Source: Ailurus styani
Taxonomy: Eukaryota; Chordata; Mammalia; Carnivora; Ailuridae
Assembly: GCA_002007465.1 (NCBI GenBank)
Contig: LNAC01000001.1
Location: 9,821,548-9,885,547, forward strand
Direction: 5' to 3'
Length of the DNA stretch: 64,000 bases
Shown here: in pieces, positions 23,291 through 32,923 of the stretch
How the letters are laid out: the number at the start of each line of letters is the position of its first letter
Position numbering within the stretch: the stretch's first letter is position 1
Notes under the pieces: model-generated
Told to the model about the DNA's origin: nothing
The model's input: the letters and a program-made list of their open reading frames with translations, nothing else
The model's database searches: none
Position numbers and translations under genes: made by a program

Positions 23291-23820
23291 TTCTTTTCTT
23301 CTTTTTCTTTTTTTTGAAGATATTTTTTAGAGCAGTTTAAGGTTCACAAGAAAATTGAGAAGAAGGTACAGGTTTATCCTTTCTGTCCTCTGCCCTGACA
23401 CAAGCACAGCTTTCTGCAGGGTCAGTATCAGTCAGGAGAGTGGGACATTTGTTGCAACGGATGAACGTACATTGACACACACTCCGTCCCTGTAGTTAAC
23501 ATTAGGGTTCACTCTTGGCCTTTGGACAAATGTATGATGACATATATCCATCATCACAGTGTCATACAGAGTATTTTCAATGCCCTGAAAATTTTCTCTC
23601 TTCTGCCTGTTCATCCCTGCCTGTCCCTACCCTGCCAAACCTTTGACAACCACCGACTTTTTTTTACTGTTTCTTTAGTTTTGCTTTTCCGAAAACATCA
23701 TAGACTTGGAATCACACAGTATGTAACCTTTTCAGATTGGCTTCTTTCACTTAGGATATGTATTTAAGGTTCCTCCCTGTCTTTTCATGGCTCGATAGCT
23801 CATTTCTTTGTTTGTTTCTG

Positions 23821-24095
23821 TTTTTTATTAAAGTGTAATTAACATACAGGGTTATATCCGTTTTAGGCGTACAATATAATGATTCAGCAGTTCTGTGCTT
23901 TACCCAGTGCTCATGATGATGAGTGTACTCTTAATCCCCTTCACTTAGTTCACCCATTCCCCACCCACCTCCCTTCTGGCAACCCCCACTTTGTTCTCTA
24001 TATTTAAGGGTCTGTTTTTTTTGGTTTGTCTCTTTTTTTTCTTTGTTCGTTTTGTTTCTTAAATCCCACATACGAGTGAAATCATCGGGTCGTAT
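23821..24095 (-). mobile_element. Younger carnivore L1 3'-UTR fragment inserted into the older L1
   Basis: 'ttttttattaaagtgtaatt' (the tail end), then 'aacatacagggttatatccg', 'cccagtgctcatgatgatga' and 'ttaatccccttcacttagtt' are the reverse complement of a carnivoran L1 3' UTR. The host L1 reads 'gctcgatagctcatttcttt' just before and 'gtgccgaatgatattccatt' just after; these join directly in related old L1 copies. The insert therefore split the old element. A T-rich boundary of uncertain exact position occurs at both ends. Confidence 0.75.
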
Positions 24096-24332
24096 CTTTT
24101 TTGTGCCGAATGATATTCCATTGTTTGGATGGACCATAATTTATTTATCCATTCCCCTACCAAAGGCTATCTTGGTTGCTTCCAAGTTTTGACAATTAGG
24201 AATAAAGCTGCTATAAACATCTATATTCAGGTTTTCGTGTGGACATAACTTTTCAGGTTGTTTGAGTGAAATACCAAGGAGTATAACTCCTGAATTGTAC
24301 AGTAAAAATATGTATAATTTTATAAGAAATTG

Positions 24333-24593
24333 TCAAACTATTTTGCAAAGTAGACGTACCATTTTGTATTCCCACCAGCAATGAATGAGAGTTTCTGTTG
24401 CTCTATCTCCTTGCCAGCATTTGCTTTTATCAGTATTCTGGATTTTGGCCATTTTAATGGGTGTGTAATGGTATCTCATGGTTTTAGTTTGCAATTTCCC
24501 TGATGACATATGATGTGGAGCATCTTTTCCTATGCTTGTTTGCCATACTATATCTTCCCTGATGAGGTGTCTGTTAAAGTCTTTGGCCCACAT
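24333..24593 (-). pseudogene. L1 ORF2 C-terminal remnant (open for 86 codons)
   Basis: The minus-strand frame contains the L1 ORF2 tail signatures WAKDFNRHLIREDI near its start, MRYHYTPIKMAKI in the middle, then KCWQGD and LIHCWWEYKMVRLL near its end. These correspond to the cysteine-rich C-terminal region of ORF2p. The second cysteine of the usual C-x3-C pattern is lost (CWRGC-type position reads CWQGD). It is a relic within the larger L1, not an expressed gene. Confidence 0.9.
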
Positions 24594-25238
24594 TTTCGTC
24601 AGGTTATTTGTTTTCTTACTGTTGAGTTTTAAGAGTTCTTTGTATATTTAAAATAACAGTTCCTTATCAGAGGTATCTTTTGCAAAACCTTTCAACCAGT
24701 TTGTAGCTTGTCTTCTAATTCTCTTAACATTGTCTTTTGTGAAGCAAACTTTCATTTTATTGAGGTCCAGCTTAACTATTTCTTTGGTAGATTATGCCTT
24801 TCATATCCAAAAAGGCATCACCATACCCAAGGTCCTCTCTGTTTTCTGCTACATTATATTCTAGGAGATCATGGTTTTGTCTTTCACATTTAGGTCTATT
24901 ATTTATTAATCTAGGTCTAATATTTATTAATATTAATAAAATTTTGAGTTAATTTTTGTGAAGACTGGAAGATTCATCTTTTTATGCGGACAGTCAGTTG
25001 TTCCAGAACCATTTGTTAAAGACTATCTTTCCTCCTTTGTATTATTTTTGCTTCTTGGTCAAAGATTAGTTGACTATATTAATGTAAGTTCATTTCTGGT
25101 CTGTCTACTCTGTTCTATTGATTTATTTGTCTGTTCTTTCACTCATACCATACCGTTTTTATTACTGTAGCTTTATAGTAAATCGTGAAGTTGGGTAGCT
25201 CAGTCCTCCAATGTTATTCTTCTCTATTATTATGTTGG

Positions 25239-25569
25239 TTATCCTGAGTCTTTTGCCTCTACATAGAATAACTTCCTGGGATTTTTACTGACATCTATAG
25301 ACCAATAGATCAAGTTGAGAAGGACTGACATCTTGACAATATTGAGTCTTCCTATCCAGGAACATGGAATAGCTCCTCGTTTATTTAGTTCTTTTATTTC
25401 TTTCATCAGAGCTTTGTAGTTTTTCCTCATTATAGGTCTTGCACATATTTTTATATTTATGTATAAGTGTTTTATTTTTTGTTGGTGCTAATGTAGGTGG
25501 TATCATGTTTTTAATTACAAATTCCATTTGTTCATTGTTGGTATATAGGAAAGTAGTTGACTTTTCCAT
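25239..25569 (-). pseudogene. L1 ORF2 remnant downstream of the reverse transcriptase, frameshifted
   Basis: Two overlapping minus-strand frames carry consecutive ORF2 sequence. The upstream one (25381-25569) has FLYTNNEQMEFVIKN, corresponding to L1 'LYTNNEQ' followed by the IPFTIA-like part. The downstream one (25239-25430) has NYKALMKEIKELNK and IPCSWIGRLNIVKMSVL, matching the L1 'PCSWIGRINIVKM' signature. The two lie in different frames, so a single-base indel lies in their overlap at about 25381-25430. Confidence 0.9.
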
Positions 25570-25650
25570 ATTAATCTCATATTCTGCAACCTTGCTACAA
25601 TCATTTATTAGTTCCAGGAATTTTGGTGATTATTTCAGATTTTTTACACA

Positions 25651-26055
25651 GACAGTCATGTCATCTGTGAATAAAAAATAGTTTTATTTTTTCCTTCTCT
25701 ATCTGTATATCTTTTATTTCTTTTTCTTCCCGACTACATTAGCAAGGACTTCCAGTATGATATTGAAAAGGAATGGTGAGAGGAGACATCCTTGCCTTAT
25801 ACCTTAGTGGCAAACTTTACATTTCTCATCATTAATATGATTTTATCTGTAGGGTTTTTTGTATGTGGCTTGTATTAAGTAAAGAACGTTCCCTATTATT
25901 CCTACTTTACTGAGAATTTTTGTCATGAATGGTTGTTGGATTTTGTCAAATGCCTTTTCTTCATCTATTGATAGGATTATGTGATTTTTTTTCAGTCTGT
26001 TGATGTGATGGAGTACATTTAATTGATTTTCAAATATTGGAACAGCCTTGCACAT
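25651..26055 (-). pseudogene. L1 ORF2 reverse-transcriptase core remnant
   Basis: The frame at 25843-26055 contains [32 protein letters not shown] sequence (shown in part as [15 protein letters not shown]), the RT block around the first catalytic Asp. The second catalytic block reads F-T-D-D on the minus strand at 25660-25671, where L1 normally has F-A-D-D; both aspartates survive. Between them the frame is interrupted, so no functional RT can be made from this copy. Confidence 0.9.
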
Positions 26056-26177
26056 CTGAAATAAATTTCGCTTGCTTTTAGTGTGTAATTCTTTTCATCC
26101 TTTTTTGGATGTGAATTGCTAATGTTTTTTAATGATTTTAGCATCTATGTTCAAAAGAGATATTAATCTATAGTTTG

Positions 26178-26360
26178 TTTTTTTTTTTAAAGATTTTATT
26201 TATTTATTTGAGAGAGAGAAGAAGAGCACATGAGCAGGGGGAAAGGCAGAGGGAGAGGGAGAAGCAGACTCCCTGCTGAGCAGGGAGCCCGATGTGGAGC
26301 TTAATCCCAGAACCTGATATCATGACCTGAGCCAAAAGTAGACACTTAACTGACACCCCC
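26178..26360 (-). mobile_element. CAN SINE (reverse), host of a second SINE
   Basis: Runs from the T-rich tail ('aaagattttatttatttatt') through 'gagaagcagactccctgctg', 'agcagggagcccgatgtgga' and 'tatcatgacctgagcc' to 'gacacttaactgacaccccc'. The usual head (gagccacccaggcgcccc) is missing after 'ttaactga', so the element is 5'-truncated or was mutated there. It sits inside the ancient L1 and was later interrupted by the SINE at 26361-26577. Confidence 0.9.
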
Positions 26361-26577
26361 TTTTTTTTTTTAAAGATTTATTTATTTATTTATTTATTTG
26401 ACACAGAGAGATCAGATCACAAGTAGGCTGAGAGGCAGGCAGAGAGAGAGAGAGAGAGAGGAGGAAGCAGGCTCCCTGCTGAGCAGAGAGCCCGATGCGG
26501 GCCTCGATTCCAGGACCCTGAGATCATGACCTGAGCTGAAGGCAGAGGCTTTAACCCACTGAGCCACCCAGGCGCCC
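26361..26577 (-). mobile_element. Mustelid-type CAN SINE (reverse), nested in the preceding SINE
   Basis: The tail (aaagatttatttatttattt) and body ('gatcacaagtaggctgagag', 'ggaagcaggctccctgctga', 'gcgggcctcgattccaggac') lead to a complete head 'taacccactgagccacccag' plus gcgcc. The target-site duplication ttaactgacaccc is found at 26346-26358 and again at 26578-26590, so the insertion boundary is unambiguous. The 'gtgggttaaagcctctgcct' head marks it as the young mustelid subfamily. Confidence 0.97.
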
Positions 26578-27524
26578 TTAACTGACACCCTTGTCTGGTT
26601 TTGGTAATAGGGTAATGTTTACCTCAGACAATGAGTTAATGAGTATGTCTTCTGCTTCTATCCGCTGAAAGAGATTATAGAGAATTGGTATGATTTCTTC
26701 TTTCGGTGTTTTGTAGAATTTACCGGGGAAACTATCTGGGCCTGGTGCTTTCTGTTGTAGAAAATTATTAGTTATTAATTTATTTAATAGATGTAGAGCT
26801 ACTCACACCATCTATTTTTTCTTGTGTGGATTTTGACAGATTATGTTTTTCAAGGAACTGGTCATTTCATCTAGGATATCAAATTTGTGGGCATAGAATT
26901 GTTCATAGTTCCTTTGTAATACTTTTAATTTCCATGGGAACCGTAGTGGTGTTCCCCCCTTTCATTTCTAATATCAGTAGTTGTGTCCTTTCAGTGGGGC
27001 TAGAGGCTTTCAATTTTATTGATCTTTTTGACCACTCACTATGTTTTTATTCCCAATGAGTAAATTCATTTTATATCTAATCACTATCACCTTTGTCTCA
27101 TGGAATGATTCAAACTGAAGAATTAACCCAGATATTTAAAATCATTAACCTAGTGATTTTCTTCAGAGTAGAGTTTTGGTGGAACATTGTCATGAGAAGA
27201 AATATTTTAGAGAGATTACTCTCATCTCAAATTGATTTTCTTTTGGAAGTGGCAGCTTATAAGACAGGAACCGATCAGGGGAGGGGGATATTCTGCTAGG
27301 AAGAGCCTAGGATTAGCTTCCAAATTTTATTTCAATGTTTACTTGCAACATTGAATTGCATTTTGACAGCAAGTACATCACTTTCACTTAGATTAGGCTT
27401 TTGGGTGGGGGGGCACTGATGGAGATGATGAAAGAGTATAAATTACCCTCTCCTCTAGCTATCCCTTAGGACCATCATTGCTGTTGGGAAGTTTCCTTAG
27501 GCGTAGGAATAATTGTACCTATTT

Positions 27525-27685
27525 CATTAGTGATACTATTATTATCCTAATTTTACAGATGTAGAAGGCTTGGGGTTAACAGTTGAAGTGTAGTGTAAAC
27601 ATCTAGTAAGATTCAAAGCCAAGATATTAACGTAGGTCTAGCTAATTACAAAGTCCAAGCACCTCTCACCATTGTGTACAGGTTC
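27525..27685 (-). repeat. MIR relic (reverse)
   Basis: 'gatactattattatcctaat', 'tttacagatgtagaaggctt' and 'aagattcaaagccaagatat' follow the reverse MIR core (attattatccccattttaca, gatgaggaaactgaggc). The end near 27680 (tccaagcacctctcacc) is compatible. Confidence 0.7.
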
Positions 27686-28070
27686 TGCAAGAATTTCTGA
27701 AGTTTAAAGATGGCAGGGCTGTAATCTAATTATTTTATTAAGAATTTTCTGCCTCTGCACAAGGTTATTTTCAATCTGTAACATCTTAATTAAAAGGCTC
27801 CAAACATCATGGCCCAGACTCCAGGTGAATGGAGTTGAGTGATGGAGGCCCAATAGAAAAGCCCTACTCCATATCTTTATTTATCATGGTTCTCTTGGCC
27901 CCTTAACCCGGGCAATAGTTAAAAATCGAAATAAACATGATGAACAAGCAGTATGCCCTTAATTATTGTTAATTATTTTTGCCCATACTCAGGGTACTCT
28001 AGTCTATCTCAGTTCCTGCAGATTTTAATTAGATATATTAGACTGAAGAGGCTGAAATGCGCTGGAAGAA

Positions 28071-28073
<3 letters not shown>

Positions 28074-28107
<34 letters not shown>

Positions 28108-28135
28108 TGTGTGTGAGTGTGTGAGTGTGTGAGTG
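28074..28135 (+). repeat. (TG)n microsatellite with GAGTGT interruptions
   Basis: A pure TG tract to 28104 is followed by an imperfect part with repeated 'gagtgtgt' units ending gagtgagatgg. Likely length-polymorphic. The two-part structure suggests point-mutated repeat units re-expanded by slippage. Confidence 0.97.
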
Positions 28136-29389
28136 AGATGGAGAACCCCATTACTGTTGGTACTTGGAGTAGACCTCATTCGTACCGGTCCTGAGTATGG
28201 CAACATCATTTGTGACTTAAAAAGCCAACTTCCGAAACGAAGTTATTTATCGATCACCCCTCCAAATTCAGTGGCATGGTAGGAAATAGGCAGGAGAAAT
28301 AAAAGTCTCTTTGTAGAGCTTAAAACTTACCCAAGGCTGCAAGGTACATTTGCTGGCACTTTCAGACTGTGGATCTAGAGCTCAGGACAGGATCCTTTTA
28401 ATGCTGAAATTCTCAATCAGTCTGGATTCTCTCACGAGAATGGAACAAATCTAAGTATTCCAGGAATAAATGACTTTAAGCTAGGAATTAGGATGTATAT
28501 GAGTATTGGAAGAGCCAGGATTACAAAGGTCAGAAAAGTTGCTGCAGAAAATCAGGAAAGCTGTAGCCAGAAGGTTGGGGAAGTAGACACTAATGACCTC
28601 AGGCTTCTCAAAGGCTTCTGTGGAAACTGCTCTAGTTCTTAAGAACTCTGCAGAATCTTCTACCAACTGGCTTAATCTGCAGTAACAGAATGGGTGATTC
28701 ACAAGCACTGGCTGAGAAGCAACTGTGGAGCTCACATCTGCTCACGTGTCTGCTGACACAATCTCCAGAGAAGAATGGCCTCTGCTCATGGCCGGTCTCA
28801 TTGGCAAACCCTGACTTGGAGCCACACCACGGAGGGATTCTGAGAATTATAGTTTCCCAACCCTTAGAAGGGTGTGGCAGGTGATACCATGTTGATAAAA
28901 GGCTATTCACTCCAGTTGGTCTCTAAGGTGGGTTTTTATACCCTTATTCTTTCTGGTGTAGTGATTACAGGCAAACTTGACTTACAGAGAGCAGGTCTTG
29001 GAGCAATCTCTTCCACATGTTATTTTCTCTTCCAGTGCCATAGTCTCCCCCCAGAATCCTCCTTGCCTCCTTGCTTCTTAATCCTGTCACCAGGAGGCCC
29101 TCATCTACTTGCCTTAAGTTTTGCTTAACTCTTAGCTGTGGGCTGTTTCACTAAGTGGTTACCCATCTTTTCTTCTGAGAGGATGATTGATGCCTTGAGG
29201 GCACCTAGCATTGGTCACATAGTAGGGCCTCAGTAAAGGTAAGTTCCTTTTTTCTCTATTGTAGGTATTTGGTGGTTTTACCTGCCCATTACCCATTCGT
29301 CCTTCTAGGGGTCACAGCATCTCCATTCATGTTGGGAATGATCCCTTTTCTGTTCCACAAACATGTGTCCATGTAGTTTGGGTAAGGCT

Positions 29390-29960
29390 GATGGCTACTC
29401 TGCTTCCTTTCTACCCACCCTTCCACCCGCTTCAGGAGTGGGTGTATGACTTGGATTTGGCCAATCAGTGTTTCCCATTCTCTGGTCCTTATGAGTGGCT
29501 GAGGGATGGGCATGGGACTCAAATTGCTCCAGTGAAAGTCAGATCTGGATACTGTGTGGGGACTGTGGGAAAGAGAAATCCACTCCCCCTGTTTTTGGCC
29601 TGGGTGATTTTGGTGATGAAACCTAAGTTTGGAGACACTGGAGGCCTCTTTGTCTTTAAGAATCAAGCACCTGGGGGCGCCCAGGTGGCTCTGCTCAGCG
29701 GGGAGCCTGCTTCCTCCTCTCTCTCTGCCTGCCTCTCTGCCTACTTGTGATCTCTCTCTCTCTCTGTCAAATAAATAAATAAACATCTTTAAAAAAAAAA
29801 ATCAAGCACCTGCCTGAAATGCAGCCATCAGAGAGGAAGTAGAGTCCAGGGTTGGAGAGAGTCCTGACAACTTTGTGGGGTCCCTAGATTCAATTTGGTC
29901 TAAGGCTTCTGGGTATTCATGCCCCTGGTGAAGCCCTCATTTTTGACTTTCAATCTACAA
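29390..29960 (+). repeat. Ancient interspersed repeat, family unassigned, split by a deleted SINE
   Basis: 'gtatgacttggatttggcca', 'atcagtgtttcccattctct', 'gggatgggcatgggactcaa', 'tgtgggaaagagaaatccac' on the left and 'cctgcctgaaatgcagccat' with 'agtcctgacaactttgtggg' on the right are collinear with a recurring mammalian repeat that I recognise by order but cannot name. It is the host of the short SINE at 29674. Confidence 0.45.
29674..29799 (+). mobile_element. Internally deleted mustelid-type CAN SINE
   Basis: The element starts ggggcgcccaggtggctc, then jumps straight to tgctcagcggggagcctgct, missing most of the tRNA-derived head (roughly 75-80 bases). It ends normally with (AAAT)n and an A tail. 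A perfect target-site duplication aatcaagcacctg flanks it (29661-29673 and 29800-29812). The break joins two 'ggctc' words, suggesting a microhomology-mediated deletion either before insertion (copied from a deleted source) or afterwards. Confidence 0.95.
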
Positions 29961-30934
29961 TGATTCTGGGACCAAAAGTAAGACATTCGGAGGAACAAAA
30001 GAGAATATTTCAGATCAAGAGTAATACAACTGCAGGCTATATCAGGAAAAAGAGCATGGTTGTGTTTAACGTTGATTTAGACACTAAGTATCAGATCTCT
30101 TGTGCTCTTCTTGAACCTTTCCAGAATCTTTCGAGAGCCTGTCCCTAACATCTTTAAGCACCTCTTTGGCCTGCTTTAATAACATTTGCTTTACCTCAAA
30201 CCCTGGAATTTAAAAAAAGCAACCTATGTTCAATATTTTTGCTTTAATAATGAATAGTTGTGGAGGGCTGTAGTTGTCTTGGTGATTTGACCTGTGAATA
30301 TAATTGTCATGTATTACAGTGTTTTTATTGACGATATGATTTCAAATAACAGACCTACAAATGAGTTTTTGTATACAGGCTTGGGGAATTACTTATTTCT
30401 CTAGTTTAGCATTTGTTATGACAGAGGACTTAATATATGCATGCTATGTACTAAAAAATGCAAGTTCAATGTTAAAAAAAAATCTTATGCAGAAAAGCCA
30501 AAATGAGCATGCTTTTGAGCTGTGATAATAGAAGCCCAGTGTTGGGTCAAGAGAGGTGAACCTCTGTGCTGGTCAGACCACACAGAGCAGTGTGGGATAT
30601 GGTCAATTGCTTGGTCAAACCACTACAAGGAGCTCTGCCATGGAGCCAAATTCTAAGGACTTTGATAAATAGGAACAGTCTGGAGGAGAGTGGTGGGATC
30701 CTGGGACATAGGAAACCCTGACAGATAGTCTGAGGATCCAGGAATGTTTAGTCTGGAACACATAGGGCTTGAAGAGAACACATGGTCATTCTGTAGGTGA
30801 TGGGTCTGCTCGTTCTGTGTGGTTCTGAAGGCTGAACCAAGCCAGTGAATGGTAGGTGAAGGAAGACAGAGCATAAATGTTTGGGGATGGTCACAGCTGG
30901 AGGGGTTTGCCTGACCTGGCTATCAGGAGATTTG
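29961..30934. other. Unique AT-rich non-coding stretch, no gene seen
   Basis: No repeat is recognised. The 30180-30500 part is AT-rich with several AATAA/ATTTA words. No exon, RNA gene or promoter is supported. Confidence 0.4.
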
Positions 30935-31140
30935 GCTGGCAGAGCAGTTAAGAGCTGTACCTCTGGGGTTAGATGCCTTGGTTAGGATCCTACTTAACAG
31001 ATGTGTGACCTTGACAGACTCCTCATTTGGAAATTAGAACAATGATAATACTTACCACATAGGAATGTTTAAAGGGGGTTAACTAAGATGAATGTGAAAG
31101 TTTGCAAGATTATGGGCAAGGATGTACCTAGCAGATTGCC
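30935..31140 (+). repeat. MIR SINE relic, nearly full length
   Basis: 'gcagagcagttaagagctgt', 'acctctggggttagatgcct', 'tggttaggatcctacttaac', 'agatgtgtgaccttgacaga', 'ctcctcatttggaaattaga' and 'acaatgataatacttaccac' follow the MIR consensus in order. The end becomes blurred near 31140. Confidence 0.85.
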
Positions 31141-31262
31141 AAGCATAATAAGTACAGTTGTCTAATTAGTTGTTTGTTGACTGAGTGAATGAATGAAATG
31201 AATGGATCATTCCTAATGTCTCATCCACCTGTGATTCTGGTGGCTCATCATGAATAGCAGCA

Positions 31263-31446
31263 GTAGGGACACCTGGGGGCTCAGTTGGTTAAGCATCTGC
31301 CTTTGGCACAGGTCATGGTCTCAGGGTCCTGGGATTGAGCCCTGGGTTGGATTCCCTGCTCAGCAGGGAGTCTGCTTCTCCCTCTCCCTCACTGCTCTTC
31401 CCTGCTTTCTCTCTCTCTCTCAAATAAATAAATAAGATCTTTAAAA
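31263..31446 (+). mobile_element. CAN SINE, left arm of a tail-to-tail pair
   Basis: Reads gacacctgggggctcagttg, then gttaagcatctgcctttggc, ending in 'tctctcaaataaataaataa' plus gatctttaaa. A target-site duplication aatagcagca occurs at 31253-31262 and 31447-31456. The head is of the older arctoid type (ttggttaagcatctgcc). Confidence 0.95.
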
Positions 31447-31466
31447 AATAGCAGCATTCAATAAAA

Positions 31467-31653
31467 TTTTTTAAAGCTTTTATTTATTTATTTGAGAGAG
31501 AGAGGGAGAGCGGCATGGGAGGGGAGAAGGTCAGAGGGAGAAGCAGACTCCCCGTGGGGCTGGGAGCCTGAGGCAGGACTCGATCTTGGGTCTCTAGCAT
31601 CACGACCTGAGCTGAAGGCAGTTGCTTAACAACTGAGCCACCCAGGCACCCTC
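31467..31653 (-). mobile_element. CAN SINE, right arm of a tail-to-tail pair (reverse)
   Basis: Starts with 'aaagcttttatttatttatt', then 'agagggagaagcagactccc' and 'catcacgacctgagctgaag', ending 'caactgagccacccaggcac' plus cctc, followed by a 16-A run (31654-31669). It lies only about 20 bp from the preceding plus-strand SINE, in opposite orientation. Confidence 0.95.
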
Positions 31654-32065
31654 AAAAAAAAAAAAAAAATTTAAAAATAGCATTTTCTTTTTTGTGGATA
31701 GACATCAATTCTGTTTTTATGGGTTTTAATGTATCTTATATACATTAGATATATAATATATAATTTGTAATGACATAATATATTACATATAGAAATTATA
31801 AGTGTGTAAATTAATGATATGTAAAACAATCATAAAATATTATAGATTTATATATTTTTTATATATTTGTATTATATATATATTTATAGTTTAGAAGCAC
31901 AGAAAATCGAGAGGCAGGAAAGAAAAACACTCATGATGATCTCATCTACCATAAATAACCACTAACATTTCCTTTGATTCTTTTTCCACGTCTTTGTTTA
32001 CATAGTTGGATCATAGATTTTGTTTCCTGTATAGGTTTTTTTTGGCTAAACATTACATGGTAGTT

Positions 32066-32240
32066 TGATTACTTTTGGTGTTTGTTTATTCATTTAATCC
32101 TTCGATCTTGAGCATCCACTGAGCACCTATGATGTGTTCAGAGATGTGTTCAGAAATAGATGAACAGACAACTGTTCTTGGCGTCCACTGGCCAAGCCAG
32201 GTGCTAGATGCTGAGTTCATAACAGTGAATAATGGGATAT
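32066..32240 (-). repeat. L2 3'-end relic (reverse)
   Basis: 'tatgatgtgttcagagatgt', 'gccaggtgctagatgctgag' and 'ttcataacagtgaataatgg' fit the reverse L2 end (ttattgagcacctactatgt, gccaggcactgttctaggtg, cagtgaacaaaacag). The middle seems duplicated ('gatgtgttcaga' occurs twice at 32132-32153). Confidence 0.6.
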
Positions 32241-32454
32241 TAAACAATTAAAACCCCTGTTTTTACCATTTGCATTGAAACGCTTGCCCCAAGTGTGTAT
32301 TATCAACAGTTAATGTGTTTCTTTTTACCCTTGGAGTAGAAAATCTTCCCCAAATAATCAGTTCCTTTGCCTTTAACAATGCTTGTCTCCCTGCTGTAAC
32401 CACCCGATTGCTTGGAGCTGCCAATGCACACAGTGAGCTACTAGACACGTTCCC

Positions 32455-32800
32455 AGACGATGCTTAATTAAATCCGTTAATTATTAGCCACTCACCACAT
32501 TTGCATCATTCCCTAGCGCTTAGCAGCAGAATCACTTAGGGGGAGAAGCCAGCCTCCTGTCTGTCCAAATTACTGCCTCATTTAGAATATTATCAGATTC
32601 AGGAAAGTTGGAATGCTGAACATTTTTTTTTGAACTCACTAGCATTTAGCTTTGTGCTAAGGAAGCCTTTACGCTTTGAAAATGCCCTTTATCCAAATCG
32701 ATAAGTTAAGCCCAGACTTCAAGTTGTACCCAAATATAGATCAGCTTAATCAAACTCATTGATCAGAGTAGCATTATGAAAGGTAACTGGAAAGCGATGT
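32455..32800. promoter_or_regulatory. Candidate enhancer-like block with homeodomain and octamer words
   Basis: A compact cluster of exact words is present: TTAATTAA at 32464-32471, TTAATTA at 32477-32483 and the octamer ATTTGCAT at 32499-32506. It is followed by unique sequence with 'caaattactgcctcatttag' and 'gcttaatcaaactcattgat'. The words lie within 45 bp of each other, which is closer than expected for scattered chance hits but not proof. No transcription start is seen. Confidence 0.27.
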
Positions 32801-32854
32801 TTTTATAGCTTTATTTGCAGACCAAAATCCTGTGCCACTGTGGAACCTCATGTA

Positions 32855-32856
<2 letters not shown>

Positions 32857-32896
<40 letters not shown>

Positions 32897-32923
32897 ATGC
32901 ACGCGCATGCATGTGTGTGTGTG
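32857..32923 (+). repeat. (GT)n microsatellite within a 67-bp unbroken purine-pyrimidine alternation
   Basis: A pure GT tract (32857-32894) continues as acatgcacgcgcatgcatgt and further GT without breaking the purine-pyrimidine alternation until 32923. The central GC-alternating portion (gcacgcgcatgc) is particularly favourable to left-handed Z-DNA. Likely length-polymorphic. Confidence 0.97.

Larger units (their letters stand above)
23295..27055 (-). mobile_element. Large ancient LINE-1 (3' UTR plus 3' part of ORF2), minus strand, with three later insertions
   Basis: Read on the plus strand the element starts with its T-rich tail at about 23295 and the phrase 'gaagatattttttagagcag', followed by 3' UTR. 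From about 24330 it is the reverse complement of ORF2, through the C-terminal region, the reverse-transcriptase catalytic region (25651-26055) and on to about 27055 ('gatctttttgaccactcact'). The ORF2 frame is broken by frameshifts and stops throughout. Later insertions are a younger L1 piece (23821-24095) and two nested SINEs (26178-26577). The 5' part is missing. Overall about 3.2 kb of the old element remains. Confidence 0.92.
27060..29380. other. Non-coding stretch with MIR/L2 relics and a GT repeat, no gene seen
   Basis: Beyond the L1 the sequence is mostly unique. The MIR at 27525-27685 and GT repeat at 28074-28135 are listed separately. About 29000-29245 resembles an L2 3' end in plus orientation ('tgatgccttgagggcaccta', 'ttggtcacatagtagggcct', cagtaaagg). 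The 28480-28880 part has open frames in several phases but no domain. Confidence 0.4.
31670..32855. other. AT-rich and unique non-coding stretch, no gene seen
   Basis: The 31730-31890 part is strongly AT-rich ('acattagatatataatatat', 'tatatatttttatatatttg'). About 32066-32240 is a reverse L2-like relic ('tttattcatttaatccttcg', 'actgagcacctatgatgtgt', 'ctgagttcataacagtgaat'). The candidate conserved block at 32455-32800 is listed separately. No exon is seen. Confidence 0.4.
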
